Part shown: positions 18,274 to 26,997 of the stretch, one piece after another
How the letters are laid out: the number at the start of each line of letters is the position of its first letter
Position numbering within the stretch: position 1 is the first letter of the stretch
Source: Saprospiraceae bacterium
Lineage (GTDB): Bacteria > Bacteroidota > Bacteroidia > Chitinophagales > Saprospiraceae
Length of the DNA stretch: 64,000 nt
Reading direction: 5' to 3'
Assembly: GCA_020628645.1 (NCBI GenBank)
Contig: JAHDES010000003.1
Span: 62,001 to 126,000, forward strand
Position numbers and translations under genes: made by a program
Notes under the pieces: generated by a model
Database searches by the model: none
Seen by the model: only the letters and a program-made list of their open reading frames with translations
What the model was told of the DNA's origin: nothing

Positions 18274-18774
18274 ATGGAGTTGCAGGAAGGAAAAGACCGA
18301 TTCATTCAATCTTGGGGTACATTAGGCTCTAGTTGGGGCATCAATCGTACAATGGCACAAATTCACGCATTATTACTTATCTCACCTGAATCGCTTAGTG
18401 CAGAACAAATACGCGACGAACTCAAGATTTCAATGGGAAATGCCAATATGAATGTTCGTGCATTAATTGATTGGGGATTGGTTTATAAAGAACTCAAACC
18501 TGGACATCGTAAAGAGTACTTTAAGGCAGAAAAAGATATGTGGGAAGTCGTCAAAAAAGTAATTATTCAACGAAAGAAAAAAGAACTCGAACCCCTTACC
18601 CGTGTACTTAATGATGTATCCAATGTAGACGGTGATTCTCCTGCTGCTGAAGAATTTGAAAAGGTCATTCGAGATATTAAAGTCTTTTCTAGTAAAGCCG
18701 ATTCTACCTTAGATCGTATTACGAATGCCGATTCCAATTGGTTATTTGGTTCTTTTATCTCAATGATAAAATAA
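18274..18774 (+). CDS. GbsR/MarR family transcriptional regulator
   Basis: 166 residues. The N-terminal FIQSWGTLGSSWGINRTMAQIHALLL segment is typical of the GbsR subgroup of MarR-like regulators, followed by a winged helix (SAEQIRDELKISMGNANMNVRALIDWGLVYKE) and a wing ending KPGHRKEYFKAEKD. The C-terminal half is helical and probably dimerises. GbsR proteins repress osmoprotectant or transport genes in other bacteria; the target here is unknown. Its stop codon is 2 bases from the stop of the convergent TolC gene. A palindrome at 18222-18242 is a candidate self-operator. Confidence 0.9.
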   Translation: MELQEGKDRFIQSWGTLGSSWGINRTMAQIHALLLISPESLSAEQIRDELKISMGNANMNVRALIDWGLVYKELKPGHRKEYFKAEKDMWEVVKKVIIQRKKKELEPLTRVLNDVSNVDGDSPAAEEFEKVIRDIKVFSSKADSTLDRITNADSNWLFGSFISMIK

Positions 18775-18776
18775 AC

Positions 18777-20027
18777 CTAAAAGCTTGGTAGGGTTTCTTC
18801 TAAATAGTTGGTATAAGGTATCGCTACCATTTTTCCACTAATTTGAAGTAGATCAACATATTTTTCTATTATTTCGATTTTCAAATCGAGTAATTGCTGT
18901 TCTTTTTTCAGCAAAATCTCCTGTAATTCTAATAAAATTAAGGGATCTTGATCAGCTTGTTTTTGATATTGCTCTAAGGCATAAAACGCTTGACTTGATC
19001 TTATTTGCTCTCCTAATGCTTTTCTTTCTGCGAAAAGTAATTGAAGTTCTTTTTTATGTTCCAAAAGTTGAACTTGAATAGTTTGTTCCAGTATCGTTTT
19101 TCTATGTGTATTTTCTAATTGTTCAAAACGAATATCATTTAATTGCGCCAAATTATTATTTGGAAAAGGCAATCTGATTCCTATCCCTACTGAGAATTCT
19201 TGCCATGGCACTAAGTCTTTCCTATTCGCATAACGCAATTGAATATACTCAATTGTATTTTCATTTTCTGCTTCTTCTAATTCATAACTAGCTTCATCTT
19301 CTTCTATACGCATTTGACGATCTTGTAAGGCTGGATGATTACTTTCTATACTATTTATCGTTTGAAAAATCTCAGCAATTCGTTCAAGGGAAATGAAATT
19401 TGATGTATCTAATTGTGTATTGGTTTCTCCTAAAAAAACACCTAATTCTTCTTCTATTTGTTGCACTTTTTGGTTTAAACGATCAATTCTATTTTGATTT
19501 TCAAGAACGGCTTCTTCTGCTTTTACCAAAGATAATATGGGAACATTTATCATAGCAGCAGCTTGTTTTCGCAATACCGAGTACCGATCCTCTACTAATA
19601 CTTGATATTGTTCTTGCCACTCCAATTCTTGCAATACCTCCCAATAATCCACCATAGTATTATAGCGATCATTCAAGGCATCTGCTATACTTATTCTCGT
19701 ACTACCTGCCATTCGATTGATCTTCTTTTGATGTAGATTATTTTGGGCAGTACGTTCTTTTGCTTCATGAAATCTTGCTCGTAAGGTATATTCTTGACGA
19801 CTTAAATCAAAGCGATCTGTTTCTGTACGAAATTCCAATTCATCAATTACAGGCAATTGAAAATATTCTTTTTCTAAGAATGCTACTTTTTGACTATCTA
19901 ATTGAACGGCTAAGGAATTTCTAGCACTTGCTAAAATTGAATTGGAGGATATTTTCTCCTGACTTACGCCATAGAAGGGTACTATCAAACATATTACCAA
20001 ACAATATAAAAAGGAATTTTTACTCAC
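18777..20027 (-). CDS. TolC-family outer-membrane efflux protein
   Basis: 416 residues with a signal peptide (ends GVSQ). The body is long alpha-helical coiled coil with two outer-membrane-efflux-type repeats; the stretch EEAENENTIEYIQLRYANRKDLVPWQEFSVGIGIRLPFPNNN is the strand/turn seen in TolC-like channels. It should form the trimeric outer-membrane and periplasmic exit duct. It is the last gene of a three-gene minus-strand operon and overlaps the HlyD gene by 4 bases (ATGA type), so the two are translationally coupled. Somewhat divergent and shorter than classical TolC. Confidence 0.85.
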   Translation of the reverse strand: MSKNSFLYCLVICLIVPFYGVSQEKISSNSILASARNSLAVQLDSQKVAFLEKEYFQLPVIDELEFRTETDRFDLSRQEYTLRARFHEAKERTAQNNLHQKKINRMAGSTRISIADALNDRYNTMVDYWEVLQELEWQEQYQVLVEDRYSVLRKQAAAMINVPILSLVKAEEAVLENQNRIDRLNQKVQQIEEELGVFLGETNTQLDTSNFISLERIAEIFQTINSIESNHPALQDRQMRIEEDEASYELEEAENENTIEYIQLRYANRKDLVPWQEFSVGIGIRLPFPNNNLAQLNDIRFEQLENTHRKTILEQTIQVQLLEHKKELQLLFAERKALGEQIRSSQAFYALEQYQKQADQDPLILLELQEILLKKEQQLLDLKIEIIEKYVDLLQISGKMVAIPYTNYLEETLPSF

Positions 20028-21070
20028 TTCTTCGTTGATTGCGTAAGAAAAGGAAGATAGGAGTTATTATCAGTATTCATCAAATTAAGCACTACTTTTT
20101 CCTTCTGTAAAAAAGGGTTTTCAGGAGGCAATTCAATTAATACTTCTCTACCATACATTTTATAATCTTTTACTTTTCGAAGCCGTTCTGGAATTTCTAC
20201 AATTCGCGTTCCCAACCCCACAACCGCTCCATTTCCTTGTTGCGTCGGATGCAAGCTAGAAGAAATCTGAAGGGTATCGCCCAAATTCACTTTTAAAATC
20301 AAACTTTCATGTACATAAGCTTTCACTAAGGTAGGCGTTCGTTCATAAAAAGAAATTAGGGTGCTAAAAGACGATTTATGTTCTCCTTCTATTCCATGAA
20401 TATTTCCAATCAATCCATCGGTAGGTGCGTAAATAGACAGTTCTTTTTGTTCATCAGCAAAATACGCTTGTTCATTTTTTAATTTATCAACTTCTACTTG
20501 TACTGGAATTCCCAAAGCTGCAATTTCTTTTTTATACTGTTCAATTTGCACATCTAAGGGTGCTAAACTCCATTCCAATTCTTTTTGTAGACTAACAATT
20601 TTTGGGTGTGTTTGAATTATATCCTCAGAAGGATTACTACTTATACTTTTAAGATCTTTAATGAGTTGTTGATTGAGTTGTATTTCGTTTTGTATGGTTT
20701 GAATTTGATGGGTGGTCTCTGCGATTTTTTCATTTCGTCGTATTTCTAATTGACGGATTTCATTTTCGAGATTTATTTTTTGTTCTCGTTGCTTGAGTTG
20801 CAATGTTTTAATATCAAAGTCAATTTCTTTTGTTTTCAATGCTAAATCAGCATGTTCTACAACCATTAACAAATCGCCTTTTGCAACTTCCTGCCCAGGG
20901 GTCACCAATACTTCTTTAATCAAAACGGAACGATCTTGATTAATTTCTGTCTCCTTATTGTCTGCAAAACCATAAAAAGTAGTGGGTTGTTGGACATATT
21001 CTTTGTTGATGTAATACACCCCCAATAGTCCTAAAATAGCAACAATGTATAATGGATTAAAAAAACGCAT
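20024..21070 (-). CDS. HlyD-family periplasmic adaptor (membrane fusion protein)
   Basis: 348 residues. An N-terminal membrane anchor (YIVAILGLLGVYYI) is followed by a biotinyl-lipoyl half-motif (VLVTPGQEVAKGDLLMVVEHADLALKTKEI), a coiled-coil hairpin of about 120 residues, the second lipoyl half (ELSIYAPTDGLIGNIHGIEGEHKSSFSTLISFYE) and a beta-barrel domain. This is the standard adaptor that links an inner-membrane exporter to a TolC duct. It starts 19 bases after the DUF4956 gene and overlaps the TolC gene. No ABC or RND pump gene is adjacent. Confidence 0.92.
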   Translation of the reverse strand: MRFFNPLYIVAILGLLGVYYINKEYVQQPTTFYGFADNKETEINQDRSVLIKEVLVTPGQEVAKGDLLMVVEHADLALKTKEIDFDIKTLQLKQREQKINLENEIRQLEIRRNEKIAETTHQIQTIQNEIQLNQQLIKDLKSISSNPSEDIIQTHPKIVSLQKELEWSLAPLDVQIEQYKKEIAALGIPVQVEVDKLKNEQAYFADEQKELSIYAPTDGLIGNIHGIEGEHKSSFSTLISFYERTPTLVKAYVHESLILKVNLGDTLQISSSLHPTQQGNGAVVGLGTRIVEIPERLRKVKDYKMYGREVLIELPPENPFLQKEKVVLNLMNTDNNSYLPFLTQSTKK

Positions 21071-21089
21071 TTCTAATTCTTCTCAAATA

Positions 21090-21782
21090 TTAAATAGTTT
21101 CTATCGCCTCTGTAAATTCTAATTGAACCACACGCATATTCTCGACCTCTCGCAATTGATTCACCAAATTCCATCCATCCATTTCTTGATTCAATTTTAA
21201 TTGATACTCATATTCTACTAATTTTCGTTTTTTGTCACTATTGAATAAACGATAACGTCGTACGGCATATTTTCGACAATATTGTTTCAATAAATTTTCT
21301 ATAGAAGAAAAATTATCTGCATCTACTGGAAATTCAAATTTCAATGTGCCAATCAAATTTTGTTGATGACTAAATTTTGTCCATCGTAAGATAAAAGCTA
21401 TGATACAAAAACCTACCGTTCCAATTAAAGCAATGACAAAGCCGTACACCCCACATGCAATACCTGCTGCTAAAGATGAAAAAATAAAGACTATATTTCT
21501 TGGATTCCGTAATGTTGTCCGAAAACGGATAATAGAAAGCACCCCTAGCATTCCTAAACCTGTAGCAATACTATCTCCAATGGCTTGTATCACTGTCGCT
21601 GCCACAATAGAAATAAGTACCAATGCTTGGATAAAATTATCTGGTCGTATAACATCTCTTGTCGTCTTTTCATACGTAAAGACAATCAAAGAAGACAACA
21701 AGAATGCAAATAGAACGGTGAAAAGAATCGTTATAAAAGTAGGATTCTCTGAACTACTTGCTATGGATTCAAAATCAAACAT
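21090..21782 (-). CDS. DUF4956 inner-membrane protein
   Basis: 230 residues. An N-terminal helix (FITILFTVLFAFLLSSLIVF) is followed by about three further membrane segments with the family hallmark GLGMLGVLSIIRFRTTLRNPRN and FSSLAAGIACGVYGF, then a cytoplasmic alpha/beta domain of about 80 residues. DUF4956 proteins are distantly MgtC-like and often lie beside polyphosphate (VTC-type) polymerase genes; their biochemical role is unknown. Here the gene heads an operon with a HlyD adaptor and a TolC duct, so it may be the inner-membrane component of an export assembly. No NTP-binding motif is visible in it. Confidence 0.88.
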   Translation of the reverse strand: MFDFESIASSSENPTFITILFTVLFAFLLSSLIVFTYEKTTRDVIRPDNFIQALVLISIVAATVIQAIGDSIATGLGMLGVLSIIRFRTTLRNPRNIVFIFSSLAAGIACGVYGFVIALIGTVGFCIIAFILRWTKFSHQQNLIGTLKFEFPVDADNFSSIENLLKQYCRKYAVRRYRLFNSDKKRKLVEYEYQLKLNQEMDGWNLVNQLREVENMRVVQLEFTEAIETI

Positions 21783-22075
21783 AGAGTTATATCATGCTTA
21801 CGAACAGCAAAATTAGTTATACAGGTTTCTAATCGAAGCTCTATTTTTTATATTAAAATAGTATTGAAGATACTTACTTTTCGGCTTAGATTAGTTAACA
21901 CTAAATTAATATTGAACAAAAATAAAATTATATCTGATACATCGCTGTGATTATGACGATTAAAAATGGAATAAGCTATGCAAAATGAAATATCCTTTTA
22001 ATTCTTTACCCATCTAAACATAAGAACTCAACATTTTTTTAGTACATTTATTAAACAAAACCAAGACACCCCTCC

Positions 22076-23611
22076 ATGAGAAAATGGATCAATCGATCAA
22101 TGCGATGGTATCTCGCACAACGCTACAAAGGCATTGCGAAATACATGAAACACCCTCATCGGTTTCAACGCGCGCTCTTGACCCAGATTATACAGGCTAC
22201 TAAACATACAGAATGGGGAAAACAATATCAATTCCACAAGATTAAATCTCTTTCTGATTTTTCTCAACAGCTTCCTATCACTGATTACGAACAACTGAAA
22301 CCTTACATCCAACGAATGATGATGGGAGAAAAAGATGTTTTATGGAGTGGGCAGGTTAAATGGTTTTCTAAATCTTCAGGAACAACAAGTGATAAAAGTA
22401 AATTTATTCCCGTTACCAATCAAAATTTAAAACGATGCCATATCAAGGGGACTTGGGATACCATGTCTATTATTTATCATCAACTACCTTATGCCACTCA
22501 ATTTGAACATAAAACTCTATTGATGGGAGGAAGTTGGGAGCATTATAAACCCTATCCTAAAACTCGATATGGTGATGTTTCTGCTATTATGATTCATCAT
22601 ATGCCTGCCGTAGCACACCCTTTTTTTACCCCTGATTTTGAAACCGCTTTACTTCCCGATTTTGAGTATAAAATTGAGAAGATGGCACAAATTGTTAGTC
22701 AGGAAAAAGATATGGTAATGATCGGTGGCGTTCCTACTTGGACAGTCGTTTTATTTAGAAAAATTCTTGAAGTTACAGGAAAAAAAAACATACTAGAAGT
22801 CTGGCCTAATCTTCAGGTGTATACTCATGGTGGGGTGAGTTTTACGCCTTACCGAGAACAGTTTAAGGAGTTTTTACCTTCTGATGAGATCAAATATTTT
22901 GAAATTTATAATGCCTCCGAAGGTTTTTTTGGCATACAACATCATCCTGATGACGACGATATGCTGTTACTCTTGAATAATGGTATTTATTATGAATTTT
23001 TACCTGCTGGAGAATGGCATAAAGATCATCCGCAAGCGATTCCTTTAGAAGAAGTGGAATTGGGTATAAATTATGCCTTAGTGATTACCACCAATGCTGG
23101 TCTATGGCGTTATGTACCTGGAGACACGGTTCAGTTTACCTCTAAATATCCTTATAAAATTAAAATTACAGGCCGTACTAATCAATTTGTCAATGCTTTT
23201 GGTGAAGAAGTGATGGTCTCAAATACGGATAAGGCATTGGCTGAAACTTGTCAATCTTTAAATAGTATTGTAGCCGATTATACGGTTGCTCCCATCTATT
23301 TCAATACCACTAAAAAAGGAGGGCATCAATGGCTAATTGAGTTTGAAAAAACGCCTGCCAATTTGGCTTTATTCAATCAACTTTTAGATCAAAATCTACA
23401 AAAAATCAACTCCGATTACGAAGCGAAGCGTTATAAAGATATGGCACTTGAACAATTAAAAATAACGGTATTACCTCCCAAAACTTTCCAAAAATGGCTT
23501 CGTTCTAAAGGAAAATATGGTGGACAACATAAAGTGCCTCGTTTAAGCAATAGTCGTAAATATGTAGATGATATTTTAGGATTCTCCCAACGACAACGGC
23601 AACAAGTATAA
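22076..23611 (+). CDS. GH3-family acyl-adenylating enzyme (auxin-responsive GH3-like)
   Basis: 511 residues, normal for bacterial GH3-like proteins. The ATP/AMP-binding motif KWFSKSSGTTSDKSKFIPVT (near residue 96), YNASEGFFGIQ (near 280) and WRYVPGDTVQFTSK with KITGRTNQFVNAFGEEV are the three conserved adenylation motifs of the ANL superfamily as seen in GH3. Plant homologues conjugate amino acids to hormone acids; bacterial members probably adenylate an acyl substrate and transfer it to an amine or thiol, but the substrate is unknown. Cytoplasmic. Divergent from the DUF4956 operon. Confidence 0.9.
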   Translation: MRKWINRSMRWYLAQRYKGIAKYMKHPHRFQRALLTQIIQATKHTEWGKQYQFHKIKSLSDFSQQLPITDYEQLKPYIQRMMMGEKDVLWSGQVKWFSKSSGTTSDKSKFIPVTNQNLKRCHIKGTWDTMSIIYHQLPYATQFEHKTLLMGGSWEHYKPYPKTRYGDVSAIMIHHMPAVAHPFFTPDFETALLPDFEYKIEKMAQIVSQEKDMVMIGGVPTWTVVLFRKILEVTGKKNILEVWPNLQVYTHGGVSFTPYREQFKEFLPSDEIKYFEIYNASEGFFGIQHHPDDDDMLLLLNNGIYYEFLPAGEWHKDHPQAIPLEEVELGINYALVITTNAGLWRYVPGDTVQFTSKYPYKIKITGRTNQFVNAFGEEVMVSNTDKALAETCQSLNSIVADYTVAPIYFNTTKKGGHQWLIEFEKTPANLALFNQLLDQNLQKINSDYEAKRYKDMALEQLKITVLPPKTFQKWLRSKGKYGGQHKVPRLSNSRKYVDDILGFSQRQRQQV

Positions 23612-23613
23612 AA

Positions 23614-23650
23614 TAAAAAAAGACAGTACCGCCGAAGCCATACCGTCTTG
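23614..23650 (-). terminator. Terminator between convergent genes
   Basis: On the minus strand an imperfect hairpin with a GGCTTCGGC tip is followed by a run of seven T residues, placing it after the 23696-24208 gene. The stem has mismatches, so it may also work for the plus-strand GH3-like gene. Confidence 0.6.
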
Positions 23651-23695
23651 GTGAATAAAGCATTAATCTTTAGTTCGTTGAAAAATCAAGCTTGA

Positions 23696-24208
23696 TTAAT
23701 AGCTTTTTTTAACGACAATTTTTTTATTCAAATAATTATACCCATTCGTAATTTCCAAAAAATAATAGCCTTCTAAATACACAGGAATATTCGTTGTTTC
23801 TTTGAATTGCTGTGTAGCGTCGGCATTGTCATAAGCATATACCAATCTTCCTGTTGAACTAAATACTCGTATCTTTACTGCATCTGCCGCTGCTTGTTCA
23901 AACAGTAAATCGTATGTACCTGTCTGCATATTGATGGCTAATTCTAATTCTTGAAGTTGTAAATCATTTACGACAGACAAGCCCAAACCTCTTTGCAATT
24001 GCAAATATTCCCGTTCATCTGGTAAAATATCTTCAAAAATTGGATTCGTAATTAAATCAACTGATGGATCAATCCATACTGTTTCTTCTTTAGATGCCTC
24101 TGGTTCTTGTTCTACAGGAAAAGAAGGAGTTACTTGTAGATACGTTCCTTGCGCTACCACAGCAACACAATAGAATAGCAGTGTTAGTGTAAAAACAGGT
24201 GATTTCAT
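23696..24208 (-). CDS. Small secreted protein with T9SS type A-like sorting domain
   Basis: 170 residues with a signal peptide (ends VVAQG). Its last roughly 80 residues form a typical T9SS C-terminal domain: IRVFSSTGRLVYAYDN, then VYLEGYYFLEITNGYNYLNKKIVVKKSY. What remains of the mature protein between signal and sorting domain is an acidic segment of about 60 residues with no recognised fold. Function unknown; perhaps a small surface protein. It follows nadD by about 105 bases on the same strand. Confidence 0.8.
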   Translation of the reverse strand: MKSPVFTLTLLFYCVAVVAQGTYLQVTPSFPVEQEPEASKEETVWIDPSVDLITNPIFEDILPDEREYLQLQRGLGLSVVNDLQLQELELAINMQTGTYDLLFEQAAADAVKIRVFSSTGRLVYAYDNADATQQFKETTNIPVYLEGYYFLEITNGYNYLNKKIVVKKSY

Positions 24209-24314
24209 AAGTAAAGTTGGTAATAGCTATTGAAATGTTTACATAATTACTTAATGATGTAAACTAATACTAAAAGACAGGACACTATAAAAAGGGTTGC
24301 AATATTCCTTCCAA

Positions 24315-24890
24315 TTATTTTCTGTAAAGCGAACTAGTGTTGAGGTATTCAAATACTTTTTCTGTTACTAAAAATTGGACAGAATGCTCTTCGCGGATAC
24401 ATTTTCGGATGTAACTTGCCGAAATTTGCATCAATGGTGCATCAAAAAGGTGGACATGAGGATGATCTGCCAGATCACCTAGGGCATAATTAGGACGACG
24501 ATAAACAAAAATTTGGTGGTATTTTAAAATGAGTTCATAATTTTTCCACTTATGAAGGGTCGCTAAATTATCGCCTCCCATAATAAGGACAAACTCATAT
24601 TCGGGATGTTTTTCTTTTAAATAGGTAAGGGTATCTATCGTATAAGAAGGTTTGGGAAGGTCAAATTCAATATTAGATGCTTTTAGATGAGGATTGTCTT
24701 CAATTGCTAAACGTACAAGGTGTAAGCGATCATAATCACGGGCTAGACTACTCTTTTTTTTATGTGGATTTTGAGGAGAGACGACGATCCAAACCTGGTC
24801 AAGATCAGTTTGTGTCGCCATGAAATTGCCAATAATTAAATGCCCAACATGAATGGGATTGAACGAACCAAAAAACAATCCGATTTTCAT
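24315..24890 (-). CDS. nadD: Nicotinate-nucleotide adenylyltransferase
   Basis: 191 residues. GLFFGSFNPIHVGHLIIGNFM at the N-terminus contains the nucleotidyltransferase HxGH motif; FVLIMGGDNLATLHKWKNYE and a C-terminal ISASYIRKCI (the ISSTxIR-type motif) complete the NadD pattern. It adenylates nicotinate mononucleotide to form deamido-NAD in NAD synthesis. It lies 7 bases after the DUF4878 lipoprotein gene in a likely operon starting at dnaN. Confidence 0.95.
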   Translation of the reverse strand: MKIGLFFGSFNPIHVGHLIIGNFMATQTDLDQVWIVVSPQNPHKKKSSLARDYDRLHLVRLAIEDNPHLKASNIEFDLPKPSYTIDTLTYLKEKHPEYEFVLIMGGDNLATLHKWKNYELILKYHQIFVYRRPNYALGDLADHPHVHLFDAPLMQISASYIRKCIREEHSVQFLVTEKVFEYLNTSSLYRK

Positions 24891-24897
24891 AAAATGA

Positions 24898-25377
24898 TTA
24901 TTCCTTCACAGAATTATTTAGTGATTCTTCAAATGCTTTTGTCAGTTCGTCGATTTCTGAACTTTCTTCTTGTATTAGTTCATCATCAATGAGCCATTGT
25001 CCATTCACCTTAGAAAGAGGAATAGATTCTGGGATTTTTTCTCCTCCTTCCACATAAACGAAGGTGCATACAGCCGTATTTTCTTCCGTTTTACATTGTA
25101 ATGCAGTTATTTGAAAATCAATAGGCTCTCCTAAATCCATGAAAATGACTTGGCTGATGGTATCAATCATCTCTTTCGTAGCGACTGTACTATATTGTTT
25201 AGCTTTTTCAAATTTATTATTATAAAAATTTTCCAGCCAATATTGTGCTACTGCTTCCGGTGTATTTTCAATTTTTTCAGCAACATCAGAATTTGCTGTA
25301 TTATTCGTACAAGATAAAAACAGTATTAACAAACAGCCACAGATAAAGCGCATAGGATAATGGATTTTATTTGGCAT
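24898..25377 (-). CDS. DUF4878-like lipoprotein
   Basis: 159 residues with lipobox LFLSC. After an acidic linker, AVAQYWLENFYNNKFEKAKQYSTVATKEMID is the entry helix pair of an NTF2-like fold, as in DUF4878; the C-terminal strands end PLSKVNGQWLIDDEL. Role unknown; such proteins are envelope lipoproteins. It starts 4 bases after dnaN. A shorter start at 25353 (MRFICGCLL) also gives a valid signal. Confidence 0.75.
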   Translation of the reverse strand: MPNKIHYPMRFICGCLLILFLSCTNNTANSDVAEKIENTPEAVAQYWLENFYNNKFEKAKQYSTVATKEMIDTISQVIFMDLGEPIDFQITALQCKTEENTAVCTFVYVEGGEKIPESIPLSKVNGQWLIDDELIQEESSEIDELTKAFEESLNNSVKE

Positions 25378-25381
25378 TAAA

Positions 25382-26497
25382 TTAGTTGCTCAACATCACT
25401 GGCATTACAAGCATCAAAATTTCTTCGCCATCTGGTTCTTCTGTTGGTAATAAAATACCTGCTCTTGTCGGTGAAGATAATTCCATTTTAACCTCATCAG
25501 ATTCTAAAACACCCAACATTTCAATTAAAAACTTCGCGTTAAAACCAATGGTAACAGGATCGCCATCGTAAGTACAAGCTAATTGCTCTGTTGCTTCGTT
25601 TGAAAAATCTAAATCTTGAGCAGAAATCGTCAAGCTACCATCATTAATATTTAAAATAACTTGATTCGTCGTTTTATTTGCATAAATGGCAATACGCTTC
25701 AAGGAATTTTGAAGGTCTGTACGAGCAATAGATAAAATATTGGGGTTATCTACAGGAATAACTGCATTATAATCTGGATAACGCGCATCTATCAAGCGAC
25801 ATACTAAATTGACCCCATCTGCACTAAAGAATGCATTCGATTTATTAAAGGACAATTTTACTTGTCCTCCTGAAGGTAAAGCATTTTTAAGAAGATTTAA
25901 TGCTTTTTTAGGAACGATAAATGAAGTAGAGACTTCACTTTCTACTTCCCCAAAACTATATTTCACTAATTTATGGGCATCTGTTGCTACAAAAGTTATT
26001 TTGTTAAAATCAACCTGAAAATATACTCCTGTCATTGAAGGGCGCAACTCATCATTGCTGGTAGCAAAAAGAGTTTTATTAATTCCTTGAGCAAGTACAC
26101 TTGATTGTAAACTTACCGTATCTACTGAATCAGGTTCAGGAATGGCAGGGAAATCGGAACCATTTTCTCCAGCTAGACGATATTTCCCGTAAGCAGAAGT
26201 AATTTCGATACCAAAATTTTCTTCATTTATAGCTACCGTAATAGGTTGTTGAGGTAATGCTTTTAAGGTATCTAATAAAATTTTAGCAGGAATAGCTACC
26301 GTACCATTTGCATCAGACATGACATCGACAATAGTAGTAATGGATGTCTCCAAATCTGTCGCCGAAATCGTTAATTGATTATCTTGGATGGTAAATAAGA
26401 AATCTTCTAATATAGGTAAAACAGGATTAGAGCCAATTGCACCGCCTGCTAATTGAAGATGTTTTAATAATTCGGTTGAGGATACACTAAATTTCAT
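25382..26497 (-). CDS. dnaN: DNA polymerase III beta sliding clamp
   Basis: 371 residues with the three-domain clamp fold. Typical segments are MKFSVSSTELLKHLQLAGGAI, LPILEDFLFTI, a DFPAIPE loop, VSTSFIVPKKALNLLK, and the C-terminal VMPVMLSN that shapes the protein-binding cleft. The clamp encircles DNA and tethers polymerase and repair proteins. No dnaA or recF is adjacent, so this is not a classical dnaA-dnaN origin cluster. A -7 box (26578-26585) lies about 80 bases upstream. Confidence 0.97.
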   Translation of the reverse strand: MKFSVSSTELLKHLQLAGGAIGSNPVLPILEDFLFTIQDNQLTISATDLETSITTIVDVMSDANGTVAIPAKILLDTLKALPQQPITVAINEENFGIEITSAYGKYRLAGENGSDFPAIPEPDSVDTVSLQSSVLAQGINKTLFATSNDELRPSMTGVYFQVDFNKITFVATDAHKLVKYSFGEVESEVSTSFIVPKKALNLLKNALPSGGQVKLSFNKSNAFFSADGVNLVCRLIDARYPDYNAVIPVDNPNILSIARTDLQNSLKRIAIYANKTTNQVILNINDGSLTISAQDLDFSNEATEQLACTYDGDPVTIGFNAKFLIEMLGVLESDEVKMELSSPTRAGILLPTEEPDGEEILMLVMPVMLSN

Positions 26498-26577
26498 TTA
26501 CTTTGGCTTAATATAGTCGAGGAAATATTAATATTTTATGTGTTGATAATCTGAACAATTAAATCGTCAGCAACATA

Positions 26578-26585
26578 CAAAAATA
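26578..26585 (-). promoter_or_regulatory. Putative dnaN -7 box
   Basis: On the minus strand this reads TATTTTTG, matching TAnnTTTG, about 80 bases before the dnaN ATG. Confidence 0.5.
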
Positions 26586-26652
26586 CATCATTCCAAAGAC
26601 ATATTTTTAGGAAGTATTCCACAAAATGTGGATAAGTCTGTTTATAAGTATA

Positions 26653-26994
26653 CTAACTTTTCAGTTTTTCGTTACTTGCATGACGATCTTTATCGCGTCG
26701 TGTCTTTTTTTCAAGATTTTTTTTCAATGCTTCCGTTAAATCTACTCCTGTTTGATTAGCTAAACAAATTAATACAAAAAGTATATCTGCCATCTCATCT
26801 GGTAAATCTTCTTTGGCACTTTCTTCTTTTTCCTTTGTTTTAAATGATTGTTCGCCATACAATCGAGCCATTAATCGGGCTAACTCCCCAACTTCTTCCA
26901 TTAAAACAGCGGTATTCGTCAATTCATTATAATAACGAACACCAATAGTATTGATCCATTGATCCACAATCGTTTGTGCTTCTTTTATTGTCAT
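26653..26994 (-). CDS. MazG-like nucleotide pyrophosphohydrolase
   Basis: 113 residues, the size of single-domain MazG-like proteins. VLMEEVGELARLMARLYGEQ carries the ExxE metal-binding helix and DLPDEMADILFVLICLAN the ExxD helix. Members hydrolyse NTPs or dNTPs to monophosphates and pyrophosphate, often for house-cleaning. It starts 3 bases after the thiolase stop codon, so the two genes form an operon without an obvious shared pathway. Confidence 0.9.
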   Translation of the reverse strand: MTIKEAQTIVDQWINTIGVRYYNELTNTAVLMEEVGELARLMARLYGEQSFKTKEKEESAKEDLPDEMADILFVLICLANQTGVDLTEALKKNLEKKTRRDKDRHASNEKLKS

Positions 26995-26997
26995 AGT

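Noticed and set aside
25382-26497. Replication origin near dnaN
   Set aside because: No dnaA gene, no DnaA-box cluster and no recF nearby; dnaN is often separated from oriC in this phylum.
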